The position numbers were made by a program, and so were the translations under genes. Of a stretch of 64,000 nt of DNA, positions 33,797 to 42,436 are shown piece after piece. Origin of the DNA: Luteirhabdus pelagi (GTDB lineage: Bacteria > Bacteroidota > Bacteroidia > Flavobacteriales > Flavobacteriaceae). The stretch is taken from assembly GCF_016827595.1 (NCBI RefSeq), contig NZ_JAECMS010000005.1, forward strand, positions 11,277 through 75,276, read 5' to 3'. The notes beneath the pieces are model-generated. The model saw only the letters and a program-made list of their open reading frames with translations, had not been told where the DNA came from and made no database searches. Each line of letters begins with the position of its first letter. Position 1 is the first letter of the stretch.

Positions 33797-34663
33797 ATCT
33801 ATTTTCTTCCGTCTTTTTGAGAATTTAACGTAAATCCAACCATGTTTTCACGCATTACGAGGCCATTTGACGCAAACCGCAAAATATTTAGAAATTCGAT
33901 TGAGTTTTATACGTCTAAAAACCAGTCATTTAACATAGAAATGGAATGTGTAACATCGCGCAGCGTGTTACCCTCTTGCTATTCAAATTTCACACTCACG
34001 TGTGAAAATTTCGAACAAAGTGACTTGAAGTAGTTTAAAACGTTTTAAAAAGGGTAAGTTAAAAAATCAATACCTATACAAATTACATTTTATCGATTCT
34101 CAAACAAAAAAGAAAAACCATCCCATCAATTTCGAAACGATTTACTTATTATATCCAGAGCGTTTTCCTTTTTTGATATTCTACTAGGATGGAACTGCAT
34201 CTAATAACTAGATGGATTGCGATAACTTTATCGTTATCATTATCGATTTACTTCCCATAGAGCCATCGCTGTTGCCTTTTTTGATGCTTGGGTCAGTACA
34301 ATATTCAGGTTTGGTAAGGCGTATAAAAAGTGAAGCGAAGCGCAACGGTTTATGCCGCCGTCCAAAAATGAATGTTGTTATTTTTGCTGTCAAAAAAGCA
34401 CTCTATCTTGGACAAAAAGATAACAAGTACTGTATCAAACATGAAATAGGGCTATTTGGATTCAAATTAGGAGGCTAAAAGATTAAATTAATATGAATTT
34501 ATGGTAGTCAAAACCATTTCTATATAGTCTTCTGATGGAAGTATTTTAGGAGTTTAACTTGCAGGAAAATTGTATGATAATAAACTATCTTTATTAAAAC
34601 TTTCTGTCTGGCATTAATTTTAGTTGAGATTGCGTTAATTTTATCAACAATCTTTCTTTTTGT
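33797..34663. other. Right-end island region without convincing genes
   Basis: About 870 bp of AT-rich sequence. Short open frames exist (33842-34033 and 34212-34478 on plus, 34208-34393 on minus) but overlap each other or have unconvincing composition. A perfect inverted repeat TTTCACAC-TCAC-GTGTGAAA lies at 33988-34007. I see no RNA gene. Confidence 0.4.
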
Positions 34664-34680
34664 ACCTCATTTACACCTCA
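34664..34680 (+). repeat. Right copy of 17-bp end repeat (possible integrase arm site)
   Basis: ACCTCATTTACACCTCA is the same orientation as, and 16/17 identical to, 19975-19991. It lies 37 bp inside the second mnmE-tail copy. Confidence 0.6.
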
Positions 34681-34716
34681 CACTTTTGAAACCACTGTAA
34701 ATAAAGGAAAGTTAGA

Positions 34717-34734
34717 TATTGCATCGGAAAGTAG
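34717..34734 (+). other. Putative attR core (second mnmE 3'-end copy)
   Basis: TATTGCATCGGAAAGTAG reads Y-C-I-G-K-stop, matching the mnmE C-terminus F-C-I-G-K-stop while differing in three synonymous third bases plus one F-to-Y change. It lies 3 bp from the stop codon of the flanking cyclase gene. Confidence 0.55.
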
Positions 34735-34737
34735 TTT

Positions 34738-35895
34738 TTACGCTCTCTTCACCGTAAATAGCTCCACCTTTTCTTCCTTGCCTTTCAATTTTACTTCGCC
34801 TTTAGACAAAAATTTAAAATTTTCAGCTTTTATCATTTCTTCGGCAATAGTCTTGGAAACTAGGATGGAAACTTCAAATGAATTACACAGCGCTTGAATT
34901 CTAGACGTAACATTTAACACATCGCCTGTAAACAATAATTCCTTTTTCAACACACCGATTTCGCCAGTTGTTACCCTTCCCATATGGATTCCAGCCTTAA
35001 AGCAAGGCTTTTCTCCAAAATGCTTGTCATACCACAAGAGGTTGTTATGCAAAGCCTCTTTCATTTCAAAATAGCAATCGGTTGCAATTTGAACGGTTCT
35101 TTTATTCCTGTAGACCCAAGTAAGCACCATTTCATCCCCTACATATTGATAGACGGTCGGGTCGAAAGGTTTGGCGGCTTTAGAAAGATCGATATAAAAC
35201 TGCCTGAGTAATTTGAAATAGTGCCTATGGCCCAGTCTTTCAGCTATTGCGGTAGACGACTTCATATCGAGAAACATAAAGATTCGGGTTTCTTCTATCG
35301 GATGATGGTACTTCCCCATAAAAAAATTTCGTAGCACGCCTTGTCCCACATAATCTCGAATTTCAGCGTAGAAGATAGTGAGCAGTAGGGATACCGCCAT
35401 TTGCAGGCCTGTACTTAGAAATGTAGTACTGTATAAATACGCCAAGTATCGATTCCAGACGTCAGCTTGCAAGACGGATAATGACATTTCGAGGCTGGCG
35501 GCGATGGGAAACGTAATCGTGATGATAATAAACAGCAATAAGCTATAGACTATTAGCTTAAAAAATACTTTCTGGAGAAATGATTGGTTAGCGAAGGCTT
35601 TTTGCAGAAAACGGATCTCTACAAACCCGATTAACAATCCCACGACAAAAACGGCTATACTTGCAAAGATGAATACTTCAGGCGTTAGTGAGATAGCCGT
35701 ATCACGATACGCTTCAGGGCCATCAGCAGCAGCGTATTCTACCAATAAAAAAACCCATCCCAACACCAACCAAATAAATCCGAAGGGAAGGATTTGCCGT
35801 ATATTTCGCAACAGTAATCGTAGTGGCATGAAACGAGTAGTTCTAGCTAAAATAGTGCGTCCGTATGGTTTCACAAAAACTAATAATGTCTTCAT
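34738..35895 (-). CDS. Membrane-anchored class III adenylate/guanylate cyclase
   Basis: 385-residue protein. The N-terminal ~175 residues carry four hydrophobic segments (PFGFIWLVLGWVFLLVEY, IFASIAVFVVGLLIGFVEI, LIVYSLLLFIIITITFPIAA, TGLQMAVSLLLTIFYAEI). A catalytic domain follows at ~200-380: RIFMFLDMKSSTAIAERLG (first metal Asp), QYVGDEMVLTW (second acidic metal site), KAGIHMGRVTTGEIG, and GDVLNVTSRIQALCN (Asn/Arg transition-state region). It probably makes cAMP; cGMP is not excluded. Its 3' end abuts the island, and it appears to be the original core neighbour of mnmE (inference). Confidence 0.9.
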   Translation of the reverse strand: MKTLLVFVKPYGRTILARTTRFMPLRLLLRNIRQILPFGFIWLVLGWVFLLVEYAAADGPEAYRDTAISLTPEVFIFASIAVFVVGLLIGFVEIRFLQKAFANQSFLQKVFFKLIVYSLLLFIIITITFPIAASLEMSLSVLQADVWNRYLAYLYSTTFLSTGLQMAVSLLLTIFYAEIRDYVGQGVLRNFFMGKYHHPIEETRIFMFLDMKSSTAIAERLGHRHYFKLLRQFYIDLSKAAKPFDPTVYQYVGDEMVLTWVYRNKRTVQIATDCYFEMKEALHNNLLWYDKHFGEKPCFKAGIHMGRVTTGEIGVLKKELLFTGDVLNVTSRIQALCNSFEVSILVSKTIAEEMIKAENFKFLSKGEVKLKGKEEKVELFTVKRA

Positions 35896-35985
35896 CTCAA
35901 CAAATTCAATTTAACTATTTGATTTACAACTGTTAATCCTTTCTAAATTAATGGGTTATTCTTCTTCATTCCGAAAGAGAACCTG

Positions 35986-35993
35986 TACCTTTG
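35986..35993 (+). promoter_or_regulatory. TAnnTTTG-type -7 promoter box for the FKBP gene
   Basis: TACCTTTG matches the -7 consensus exactly, 40 bp upstream of the ATG at 36034. Confidence 0.55.
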
Positions 35994-36033
35994 CCCCTTC
36001 GATAAAAGATTGAAAATCAATTATTTTAATTTT

Positions 36034-36462
36034 ATGAGTAAAGCAACAGCAAAAGACACAGTACGTGTACATTACACAGGAAAGCTTGAAGACGGACAGG
36101 TATTTGACAGTTCGGTACAACGCGACCCTATTGAAGTTACCTTGGGCCAAGGAATGTTGATCCCAGGTTTCGAAAAGGGAATCGTTGGAATGGAAGAAAG
36201 TGAAAAGAAAACAATCAATATTCCTAAAGAAGAGGCGTATGGCGACGTGAACAAGGAATTGTTTCACAAAGTGCCAAACGACAACCTTCCTGAGGAAATT
36301 AAGCCGGAAGTGGGCATGGGCCTTATGGCCAAAAATCCTGACGGATCTGAGCGCCAATTGCGTGTTGCGGAAGTGAATGACGACCATATCATTGTAGATG
36401 CAAATCACCCATTGGCAGGAAAAGATTTGACCTTCGATTTAGAATTGGTAGAAATCAAGTAA
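36034..36462 (+). CDS. FKBP-type peptidyl-prolyl cis-trans isomerase (SlyD-like)
   Basis: 142 residues from ATG 36034 (MSKATAKDTVRVHYTGKLEDGQVFDSS); an upstream in-frame ATG adds eight residues that fall next to the promoter. The FKBP core is split by an insert-in-flap domain as in SlyD: PIEVTLGQGMLIPGFEKGIVGMEESEKKTINIPKEEAYG, then PEEIKPEVGMGLMAKNPDGSERQLRVAEVNDDHIIVDANHPLAGKDLTFDLELVEI. The His-rich metal-binding tail of E. coli SlyD is absent. It acts as a cytosolic chaperone and prolyl isomerase. Confidence 0.95.
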   Translation: MSKATAKDTVRVHYTGKLEDGQVFDSSVQRDPIEVTLGQGMLIPGFEKGIVGMEESEKKTINIPKEEAYGDVNKELFHKVPNDNLPEEIKPEVGMGLMAKNPDGSERQLRVAEVNDDHIIVDANHPLAGKDLTFDLELVEIK

Positions 36463-36485
36463 ATTTTTTCTACATCACTATATTG

Positions 36486-36513
36486 AGACCTGGGAGATTT
36501 CCCGGGTCTTTTT
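36486..36513 (+). terminator. Rho-independent terminator after the FKBP gene
   Basis: The 10-base arms AGACCTGGGA and TCCCGGGTCT (one G-U pair) have a short GATT loop and are followed by a T run. Confidence 0.88.
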
Positions 36514-36525
36514 ATTCTCAAGGCA

Positions 36526-36675
36526 ATGAAACAGCCATATTTTAGTAAATCTGGAATTGTTATAGCGGTTCTGGCTGCTCTTGTGACAATTATCGGACTT
36601 GTTACGGGTTGGTATTTTTTCTTCATTCTCTGGATACCACTAGGATTTCTGTTTCAAAATAACCGTGAGAATTAA
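36526..36675 (+). CDS. Small membrane protein (49 aa)
   Basis: ATG 36526 reads MKQPYFSKSGIVIAVLAALV, then a second hydrophobic stretch with aromatic residues (WYFFFILWIPLGFLF) and ends QNNREN-stop. Two transmembrane helices in a hairpin are likely. No family is recognised. It lies between a terminator and the UDP-sugar epimerase gene; transcription from a local promoter is assumed. Confidence 0.6.
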   Translation: MKQPYFSKSGIVIAVLAALVTIIGLVTGWYFFFILWIPLGFLFQNNREN

Positions 36676-36743
36676 TCGGTATCAATCCCGTATCAATTAA
36701 GTTATAGTTGCTATTTTTACGCCTCGACAGATTTGCTCCTAAC

Positions 36744-37736
36744 ATGAATCTTAAAAAATTAGAAAATACTAGCGTTTTAATCACTGGCGGAGCCGGATTT
36801 ATCGGCAGCAACCTATGCGAATATCTTTTGGAGAATGGTAGTAAGGTTCGCTGTCTGGATAACTTTGCCACAGGTCATAAGCGAAATATCAAATCGTTCT
36901 TGGAACACCCCAATTTCGAGTTGGTTGAAGGTGATATCCGCGACTTGAATACATGTCAGCAAGCCTGCGAAAATCAAGATTATGTTTTGCATCAAGCTGC
37001 CTTGGGTTCGGTACCGCGTTCCTTGAACGATCCTATTACCAGCAATGAAGTGAATGTTAGTGGCTTTTTGAATATGCTTGTAGCGGCTCGTGACCAAGGG
37101 GTAAAGCGTTTTGTATATGCTGCTAGTTCTTCGACGTATGGCGATTCGAAGGTGTTGCCAAAGGTGGAGGAAAAGATTGGGAAACCACTTTCGCCGTATG
37201 CCATAACTAAATATGTGAATGAACTCTATGCCGAAATTTTTTATCAAAATTATGGTTTGAATACCATTGGATTGCGATATTTCAATGTCTTTGGAAGAAG
37301 GCAAGACCCGAAGGGAGCCTATGCTGCGGTAATCCCTAAGTTTGTCATCCAATTTATGAGGTATGAAAGTCCAACCATTAATGGTGATGGAACGTTCTCA
37401 AGGGATTTCACATATATTGACAATGTAATTCAAATGAATGTTCGGGCACTATTAACAGATAATTCAGATGCCTTAAATGAAGTTTATAATACAGCGGTTG
37501 GCGATAGGACCACCATAACAGGTATGGCTAAAGAATTACGCACCTATCTTAGTGCTTACGATCCTGAAATCGCTACCATAGAAATTAAATATGGTCCCAA
37601 ACGAAAGGGAGACGTCCCTCATTCCTTGGCCTCGATAGAAAAAGCTTCGAAACTTTTAGGGTATACTCCATCGCATACGTTTTCGGAAGGACTAAAGGAG
37701 GCGGTAAGTTGGTATTGGGAACACTTAAATCAATAA
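36744..37736 (+). CDS. UDP-N-acetylglucosamine 4-epimerase (WbpP/TviC-like)
   Basis: 330-residue extended SDR from ATG 36744 (MNLKKLENTSVLITGGAGFIGSNL, NAD motif at ~17-23). Catalytic residues are Ser-Ser-Thr in YAASSSTYGDSKVLPK and Tyr-x3-Lys in SPYAITKYVNEL. YFNVFGRRQDPKGAYAAVIPKFVIQF and the downstream dehydrogenase partner favour the WbpP/TviC group, which interconverts UDP-GlcNAc and UDP-GalNAc. The start upstream at 36708 is less likely, as it adds residues unlike the family. It is the first of two plus-strand polysaccharide genes, 9 bp before the dehydrogenase. Confidence 0.88.
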   Translation: MNLKKLENTSVLITGGAGFIGSNLCEYLLENGSKVRCLDNFATGHKRNIKSFLEHPNFELVEGDIRDLNTCQQACENQDYVLHQAALGSVPRSLNDPITSNEVNVSGFLNMLVAARDQGVKRFVYAASSSTYGDSKVLPKVEEKIGKPLSPYAITKYVNELYAEIFYQNYGLNTIGLRYFNVFGRRQDPKGAYAAVIPKFVIQFMRYESPTINGDGTFSRDFTYIDNVIQMNVRALLTDNSDALNEVYNTAVGDRTTITGMAKELRTYLSAYDPEIATIEIKYGPKRKGDVPHSLASIEKASKLLGYTPSHTFSEGLKEAVSWYWEHLNQ

Positions 37737-37745
37737 CAGAAATTC

Positions 37746-39029
37746 ATGAAGAAAATTGCTGTAATAGGACTAGGATATGTTGGACTTCCCCTAGCGCGTC
37801 TTTTCGCAACAAAATATCCCGTAGTTGGCTTTGACATAAATAGAGATAGGGTAGCTGAAATTACTGACGGAAATGATAGCACGTTGGAAGTTTCTGACGG
37901 AGATCTTCAAACCGTCTTGGTGGATGCTCATACAATTGAAGAAGGTTTGCCTGGCTTATACTGCACAACTGAGATACAGGAACTGCAGCAATGCAATTAT
38001 TATATCATAACGGTTCCTACGCCCGTGGATAAAAATAATCGACCAGTATTAACACCTCTATTTAAGGCGAGTGAAACAGTTGGCCGGGTCTTAAAAAAAG
38101 ATGATATCGTAATTTACGAAAGTACCGTTTATCCAGGTGCTACGGAAGAGGATTGCGTTCCACTATTGGAAAAAGCCTCTGGTCTTACCCTAAATGTAGA
38201 TTTTTTTGTCGGATATTCACCAGAGCGTATAAACCCTGGCGATAAAAAGCATACTGTAGAGAAGATATTGAAGGTTACTTCCGGATCTACTCCAGCGATA
38301 GGAAAAAAGGTTGATAAACTATATGCTTCGGTTATATCGGCTGGAACGCATTTGGCTCCTTCAATTCGTGTAGCAGAAGCTGCAAAAGTGATCGAAAATT
38401 CGCAGCGAGATATCAATATTGCTTTCGTAAATGAATTAGCAAAAATTTTCAACATGATGGGTATCGATACCCATGCCGTATTAGAAGCAGCTGGAACGAA
38501 ATGGAATTTCCTTCCCTTTAAGCCTGGGCTCGTAGGCGGTCATTGTATAGGTGTAGATCCCTACTACTTAGCACAGAAAGCCCAGGAACTAGGATATCAC
38601 CCTGAAATCATACTTGCAGGAAGACGGATGAATGATAGTATGGGGCATTATGTTGCAAGTGAAGTGGTCAAGTTAATGTTGCAGAATAACTTAAAAATAA
38701 AAAATGCCGAGATCTTGGTGCTAGGTATTACGTTTAAAGAAAATTGTCCTGATGTCCGCAATACGAAGGTCATTGATGTCATTAGACAGATGCTAGAGTA
38801 CGAAACCAATATTACGATTTACGATCCATGGGCTGACCCTACTGAGGTTGAATCTGAATACGGATTAAAAATACTTAACAAGGTGCCAACGAAAACATAT
38901 GACTGTATAATACTGGCGGTCGCACACCAAGAGTTTGCTGATATGGATTTTAGCGAAATCCTGCATGATAGCAGTGTCATATATGATGTTAAAGGAACGC
39001 TTGGCAGTAAGGCTAACAAGCGTTTATAG
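37746..39029 (+). CDS. UDP-N-acetyl-hexosamine 6-dehydrogenase (WbpO/TviB-like)
   Basis: 427-residue nucleotide sugar dehydrogenase. The N-terminal NAD motif is [16 protein letters not shown]. The middle domain holds [14 protein letters not shown] and FVNELAKIF. The catalytic Cys lies in [19 protein letters not shown] (about residue 263), and the C-terminal UDP-binding domain has [21 protein letters not shown]. The WbpO/TviB group oxidises C6 of UDP-HexNAc to a uronic acid, and the upstream 4-epimerase suggests UDP-GalNAcA as product. It ends 4 bp from the convergent wzi stop. Confidence 0.9.
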   Translation: MKKIAVIGLGYVGLPLARLFATKYPVVGFDINRDRVAEITDGNDSTLEVSDGDLQTVLVDAHTIEEGLPGLYCTTEIQELQQCNYYIITVPTPVDKNNRPVLTPLFKASETVGRVLKKDDIVIYESTVYPGATEEDCVPLLEKASGLTLNVDFFVGYSPERINPGDKKHTVEKILKVTSGSTPAIGKKVDKLYASVISAGTHLAPSIRVAEAAKVIENSQRDINIAFVNELAKIFNMMGIDTHAVLEAAGTKWNFLPFKPGLVGGHCIGVDPYYLAQKAQELGYHPEIILAGRRMNDSMGHYVASEVVKLMLQNNLKIKNAEILVLGITFKENCPDVRNTKVIDVIRQMLEYETNITIYDPWADPTEVESEYGLKILNKVPTKTYDCIILAVAHQEFADMDFSEILHDSSVIYDVKGTLGSKANKRL

Positions 39030-39033
39030 GTTT

Positions 39034-40398
39034 TTAGAATGAGTAGTGATATCCTATTGTTGCTCCTAGGCTGTCATCTACATTTTCAAGTAAGTCGTGT
39101 CCCCCGGAAATCGTAAATGCACCAAACGTATTTGTGGTATAAGCAATTTGTACTAAATTGTGAAAAGCTCGCTGCTTTGGGTTGAAAGGAACTGTATATG
39201 TTCCCAAGTTTTCTATCATGGTGGTTTTTAACAGAAGGTCCCATCTCTTATAATTCAATACCAATCCTAGATGTAGCGCTCGAAGTCGATTATTCTGAAT
39301 ACCCACTCCATCGGGCCTTATTTGAATAAAGGGCAGACCAATAATCCTGCGTTCATACGACCACCCTGATTGATATACACCACCATTAAAATAGTTATCG
39401 TTACCGCTTCTCCCTAATTGACCACTTTGATTCGTTGTCTGGATATATTCTGCCACCAGAGTCTTCAACAAACTATCGTACCTTTTTGTATTAGGGATGA
39501 AGGCTACTCCCCATATCCCATCTGGAAAATTCTGAAATCGAGTTCCTGATCCGTCTTCAATTGGATGTTCATGGTAGAACGAAACTATTCCGATGGAAGG
39601 TTTGTATTGATATTCAATACTGAAAAGCCCCATATGTTCTCCGGTAGCATTTGCCCTATCGGTCTCGGGAGCTGCCTCGCTCCCGCGACTCGCAAGAAAA
39701 ACATCCCAAAAATCATTGAAATCATTTGGTTGTACACCATATTCTTCAGAAGTACCAGACCATTGCGCATAGTGTTCGACTTTGAAGGTAATAGTATTTC
39801 TTTCTGAAAAGTTCCAAGATAAACCAAGTCGTTTAAAATGAACCCATGCATTTTGTACGACTCGTTCATCGTTAAGAAAATAGTGCCCAAGCCCATAATC
39901 TATAGAAAGGGTGTTAGTGACAAACAGTTTTTTTGGAGCCTCCACTAAAAAGCCAGCAAGCGGCCTGCTATTTCCAGACATCCAAAAATTTTCTGCTACT
40001 ACCGAAGCACCATTAAATCGTTCTTCTACTTTTTCACTACCTACCAGTATTCGTAACCAATCGTTCTTATATTCCAAATAAGCTTCCTTTCGTTGAAATT
40101 GATCATCAAATCCGTCGTGTACATAACCTGAAACCCCGATTGCTAAAGAATCATTTTCAGATAAACCATACGATATACGAATGGAAGGAGTAACTACGTA
40201 GGTGGTGGTCTCCGACAATGCTCCAGAGGTATTGGCGCTGATCCAGAATGGGTTTTTATCGGCATTGGCAAAACTACCCTGTAAATCGATAAAACCGTTT
40301 ATGGAAAACTGGTGTGTTGACTGAGAGAAGCTTGAAGGGTTATATACCAACACAGTGAATATCAAAAAACAAAACAGGCGTGGCAAGCTTCCCATCAT
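39034..40398 (-). CDS. wzi: Capsule assembly Wzi-family outer membrane protein
   Basis: 454-residue exported protein with signal peptide ending SSFSQ near residue 26. Outer-membrane barrel strands and family phrases follow: NKNPFWISANTSGALSE-like start, LEYKNDWLRILVGSEKVEERFNG, RPLAGFLVEAP, AWVHFKRLGLSWNFSERNTITF and a final aromatic YHYSF end. Wzi is a surface lectin that helps attach capsule at the cell surface. It is the last gene of the long minus-strand capsule operon and overlaps the upstream dehydratase by 4 bp. Confidence 0.87.
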   Translation of the reverse strand: MMGSLPRLFCFLIFTVLVYNPSSFSQSTHQFSINGFIDLQGSFANADKNPFWISANTSGALSETTTYVVTPSIRISYGLSENDSLAIGVSGYVHDGFDDQFQRKEAYLEYKNDWLRILVGSEKVEERFNGASVVAENFWMSGNSRPLAGFLVEAPKKLFVTNTLSIDYGLGHYFLNDERVVQNAWVHFKRLGLSWNFSERNTITFKVEHYAQWSGTSEEYGVQPNDFNDFWDVFLASRGSEAAPETDRANATGEHMGLFSIEYQYKPSIGIVSFYHEHPIEDGSGTRFQNFPDGIWGVAFIPNTKRYDSLLKTLVAEYIQTTNQSGQLGRSGNDNYFNGGVYQSGWSYERRIIGLPFIQIRPDGVGIQNNRLRALHLGLVLNYKRWDLLLKTTMIENLGTYTVPFNPKQRAFHNLVQIAYTTNTFGAFTISGGHDLLENVDDSLGATIGYHYSF

Positions 40399-42416
40399 GA
40401 ATCTTCTGAGATAATTTCGGTTTTAAAGGGTGAAAAATCTTGGTTTTTATCTTTCTGTATACCGGAATCGTCGAGCATCTCAAATTCTGAGTTTTTACTA
40501 ATATATTCAGGTACCAAATCTTTCAATTCAGAAACGACTCTTGTGGCATCGTATCTAAGGGCAGCTTCAATAATTCTGTTTATCTTTTCGCTCACGGTAT
40601 CGAAATCCTGTTCCAGATCTTTACTTATCAAAATTTTTGAATGGTGTGTCGGTAAGGCTTTGCTGGTATCCCCGAGCAACTCCTCATATAACTTCTCACC
40701 TGGTCGAAGTCCAGTAATTTCTATAGTAATATCTTCATTGGGAACATATCCCGCTAGTTTTATCATTTTGGTAGCAAGGTCCATAATTTTGACGGGTTCG
40801 CCCATATCGAAAATATAAATTTCGCCACCTTTCCCCATGGCTCCAGCTTCCAGCACCAACTGACAGGCTTCTGGTATTGTCATAAAATACCGAATGATGT
40901 CAGGATGCGTAATGGTAACGGGGCCTCCTTTTTCTATTTGGCTTTTGAACAAGGGAACTACACTTCCATTAGATCCTAATACATTTCCAAATCGAGTGGT
41001 AATAAATTTGGTGGCGTTTTTAGGGTTTCTCTTATAAAAGTTTCTAGACTGAACGTACATTTCTGCTGCGCGCTTGGATGCTCCCATTACGTTGCTGGGA
41101 TTAACTGCCTTATCGGTGGAGACCATCACGAATCTTGAAACTTTATTTAGTACCGCTAAATCGGCCAAGTTTTTTGTTCCATAAATATTGGTGATGATTG
41201 CCTCGGGAGAGTTATCTTCCATTAGCGGTACATGCTTGTATGCTGCTGCGTGGTATACTACGTCGATCTTGTATCTCTTGAATAGCATCATTAACCGATT
41301 TCGATTGGCTACATCGCAGATGATACATTTAAAATTGAAATCCTTATGCTTCGCCTTTAATTCTAAGTAAAGCTCGTGCAATGGCGTTTCTGCTTGGTCT
41401 AAGATTAAGACTAGAGCAGGTTTATACTTTATAAGCTGTCGAACAATTTCACTTCCAATGGAACCCGCCCCCCCAGTAACCAATACGGTCTTGCCAAATA
41501 ATTGCTTCGATTTTTCTCGATTGTGTAACACTATGGGTTCACGTTCAAGCAGATCCTCGATCTGTAGATTTCGGACCTGTTTCGCTACGGAGGTTTCAGC
41601 ACTCCAGTCTAATACCAAGGGGCTATTATAAACTTTGATATTGTGCTCTAAACAGTCCTCAACTAATGCATATTTCTGGTTGGCAGTTAAGCCATCTCCT
41701 GATAATATTACTGCGTCTGCACCCAGTTTTTGGACCTCCATACCAATTCCACCCTCCACTTTAACTACAGGTTTTCCTAGTATCATCAGGCGTTTATTAG
41801 AGGCTCTTCGCGACAAGAAACCTTGAATTTTAAAACGTTGGGGGTGCTCAAGATCTAAGGCAGCTGCAATAGATATAGCATTCTCATCGATTCCTACTAC
41901 CACCGCTTTTTCGCAACGTTCATTAGTTTGAAATACTCTGAAATACTCAAAAAGCTGTTTGATAGAAAGGCGAAACGTAAACAGTAAAACAAATGAAAAA
42001 AAGGAGTATACCACCAATGCTGCATTCAGAAAAATCTTTTCACTAGTAATGGCTATTGTTATCAAGTTGATAATCGTAAGTATGCCGAAGGCACTAATAC
42101 TGGAAAGTATCAACTTTAAGGCATCCATATAAGACGAATGACGAATTAGGCCGGCATAGGTCTTGAAAATTAGCATCACAATTACATTCACCATCAGTAC
42201 CAAGAGAATCTGTTGGTATGCTGGCATAAAATTTAGGTGATAGATATTTAAGTCACCGAGAACTACAACTGTTAACAAAATGGAGCATAGTAGTAAAATA
42301 GTATCGATACCAAGGACAGCCCATCTAGGCAGGTAGCGAACATTTCGTATATCGAGCCTGTTATCGCTAGAAGAGAGGATAACTTTTAATGCTCGTAAAA
42401 ATTTCGACTTCATCAT
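40395..42416 (-). CDS. Membrane UDP-GlcNAc 4,6-dehydratase (PglF/WbpM/CapD-like)
   Basis: 673-residue protein. The N-terminal ~165 residues hold four transmembrane segments (VLGIDTILLLCSILLTVVVLG and following), then a CoA/Rossmann-like segment. The SDR catalytic domain from about residue 300 has NAD motif VLVTGGAGSIGSEIVRQL, VDVVYHAAAYKHVPLMEDNSPEAI, and the S-D-K...M-x3-K site VMVSTDKAVNPSNVMGASKRAAEMY. It converts UDP-GlcNAc to the 4-keto-6-deoxy sugar, the first step to bacillosamine-type sugars. It shares an operon with PglE-, PglD- and PglC-like genes. Confidence 0.92.
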   Translation of the reverse strand: MMKSKFLRALKVILSSSDNRLDIRNVRYLPRWAVLGIDTILLLCSILLTVVVLGDLNIYHLNFMPAYQQILLVLMVNVIVMLIFKTYAGLIRHSSYMDALKLILSSISAFGILTIINLITIAITSEKIFLNAALVVYSFFSFVLLFTFRLSIKQLFEYFRVFQTNERCEKAVVVGIDENAISIAAALDLEHPQRFKIQGFLSRRASNKRLMILGKPVVKVEGGIGMEVQKLGADAVILSGDGLTANQKYALVEDCLEHNIKVYNSPLVLDWSAETSVAKQVRNLQIEDLLEREPIVLHNREKSKQLFGKTVLVTGGAGSIGSEIVRQLIKYKPALVLILDQAETPLHELYLELKAKHKDFNFKCIICDVANRNRLMMLFKRYKIDVVYHAAAYKHVPLMEDNSPEAIITNIYGTKNLADLAVLNKVSRFVMVSTDKAVNPSNVMGASKRAAEMYVQSRNFYKRNPKNATKFITTRFGNVLGSNGSVVPLFKSQIEKGGPVTITHPDIIRYFMTIPEACQLVLEAGAMGKGGEIYIFDMGEPVKIMDLATKMIKLAGYVPNEDITIEITGLRPGEKLYEELLGDTSKALPTHHSKILISKDLEQDFDTVSEKINRIIEAALRYDATRVVSELKDLVPEYISKNSEFEMLDDSGIQKDKNQDFSPFKTEIISEDS

Positions 42417-42436
42417 CTTTTCAATGGCTTGGGGCC

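Larger units (their letters stand above)
19862..34734. mobile_element. Putative ~14.9 kb integrative genomic island at the mnmE 3' end
   Basis: The left end carries a tyrosine integrase adjacent to mnmE and a small excisionase-like HTH protein. The right end carries a second mnmE-tail-like 18-mer. TTTACACC-type repeats sit just inside both ends. Cargo consists of two independent two-component systems and stress or nitrogen metabolism genes, unlike the flanking core genes. No conjugation, replication or transposase genes are seen, so it appears to be an integrative but non-self-transmissible island. Targeting of the mnmE/trmE 3' end is an established behaviour for other islands (for example SGI1 in enterobacteria). 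The exact edges are inferred. Confidence 0.6.

Noticed and set aside
33842-34478. Open frames of 63 and 88 codons near the right island end, with an overlapping minus-strand frame
   Set aside because: Composition and overlaps are unconvincing and no motif is visible; left as non-coding.
19975-34680. The 17-bp end repeats as the recombination core
   Set aside because: Possible, but the mnmE-tail copies lie just outside them and fit a known target type; the repeated TTACACC words in one end look more like arm sites. Kept as the alternative.
36708-36743. Upstream ATG for the 4-epimerase
   Set aside because: It adds residues before a standard SDR start and overlaps the likely promoter box.
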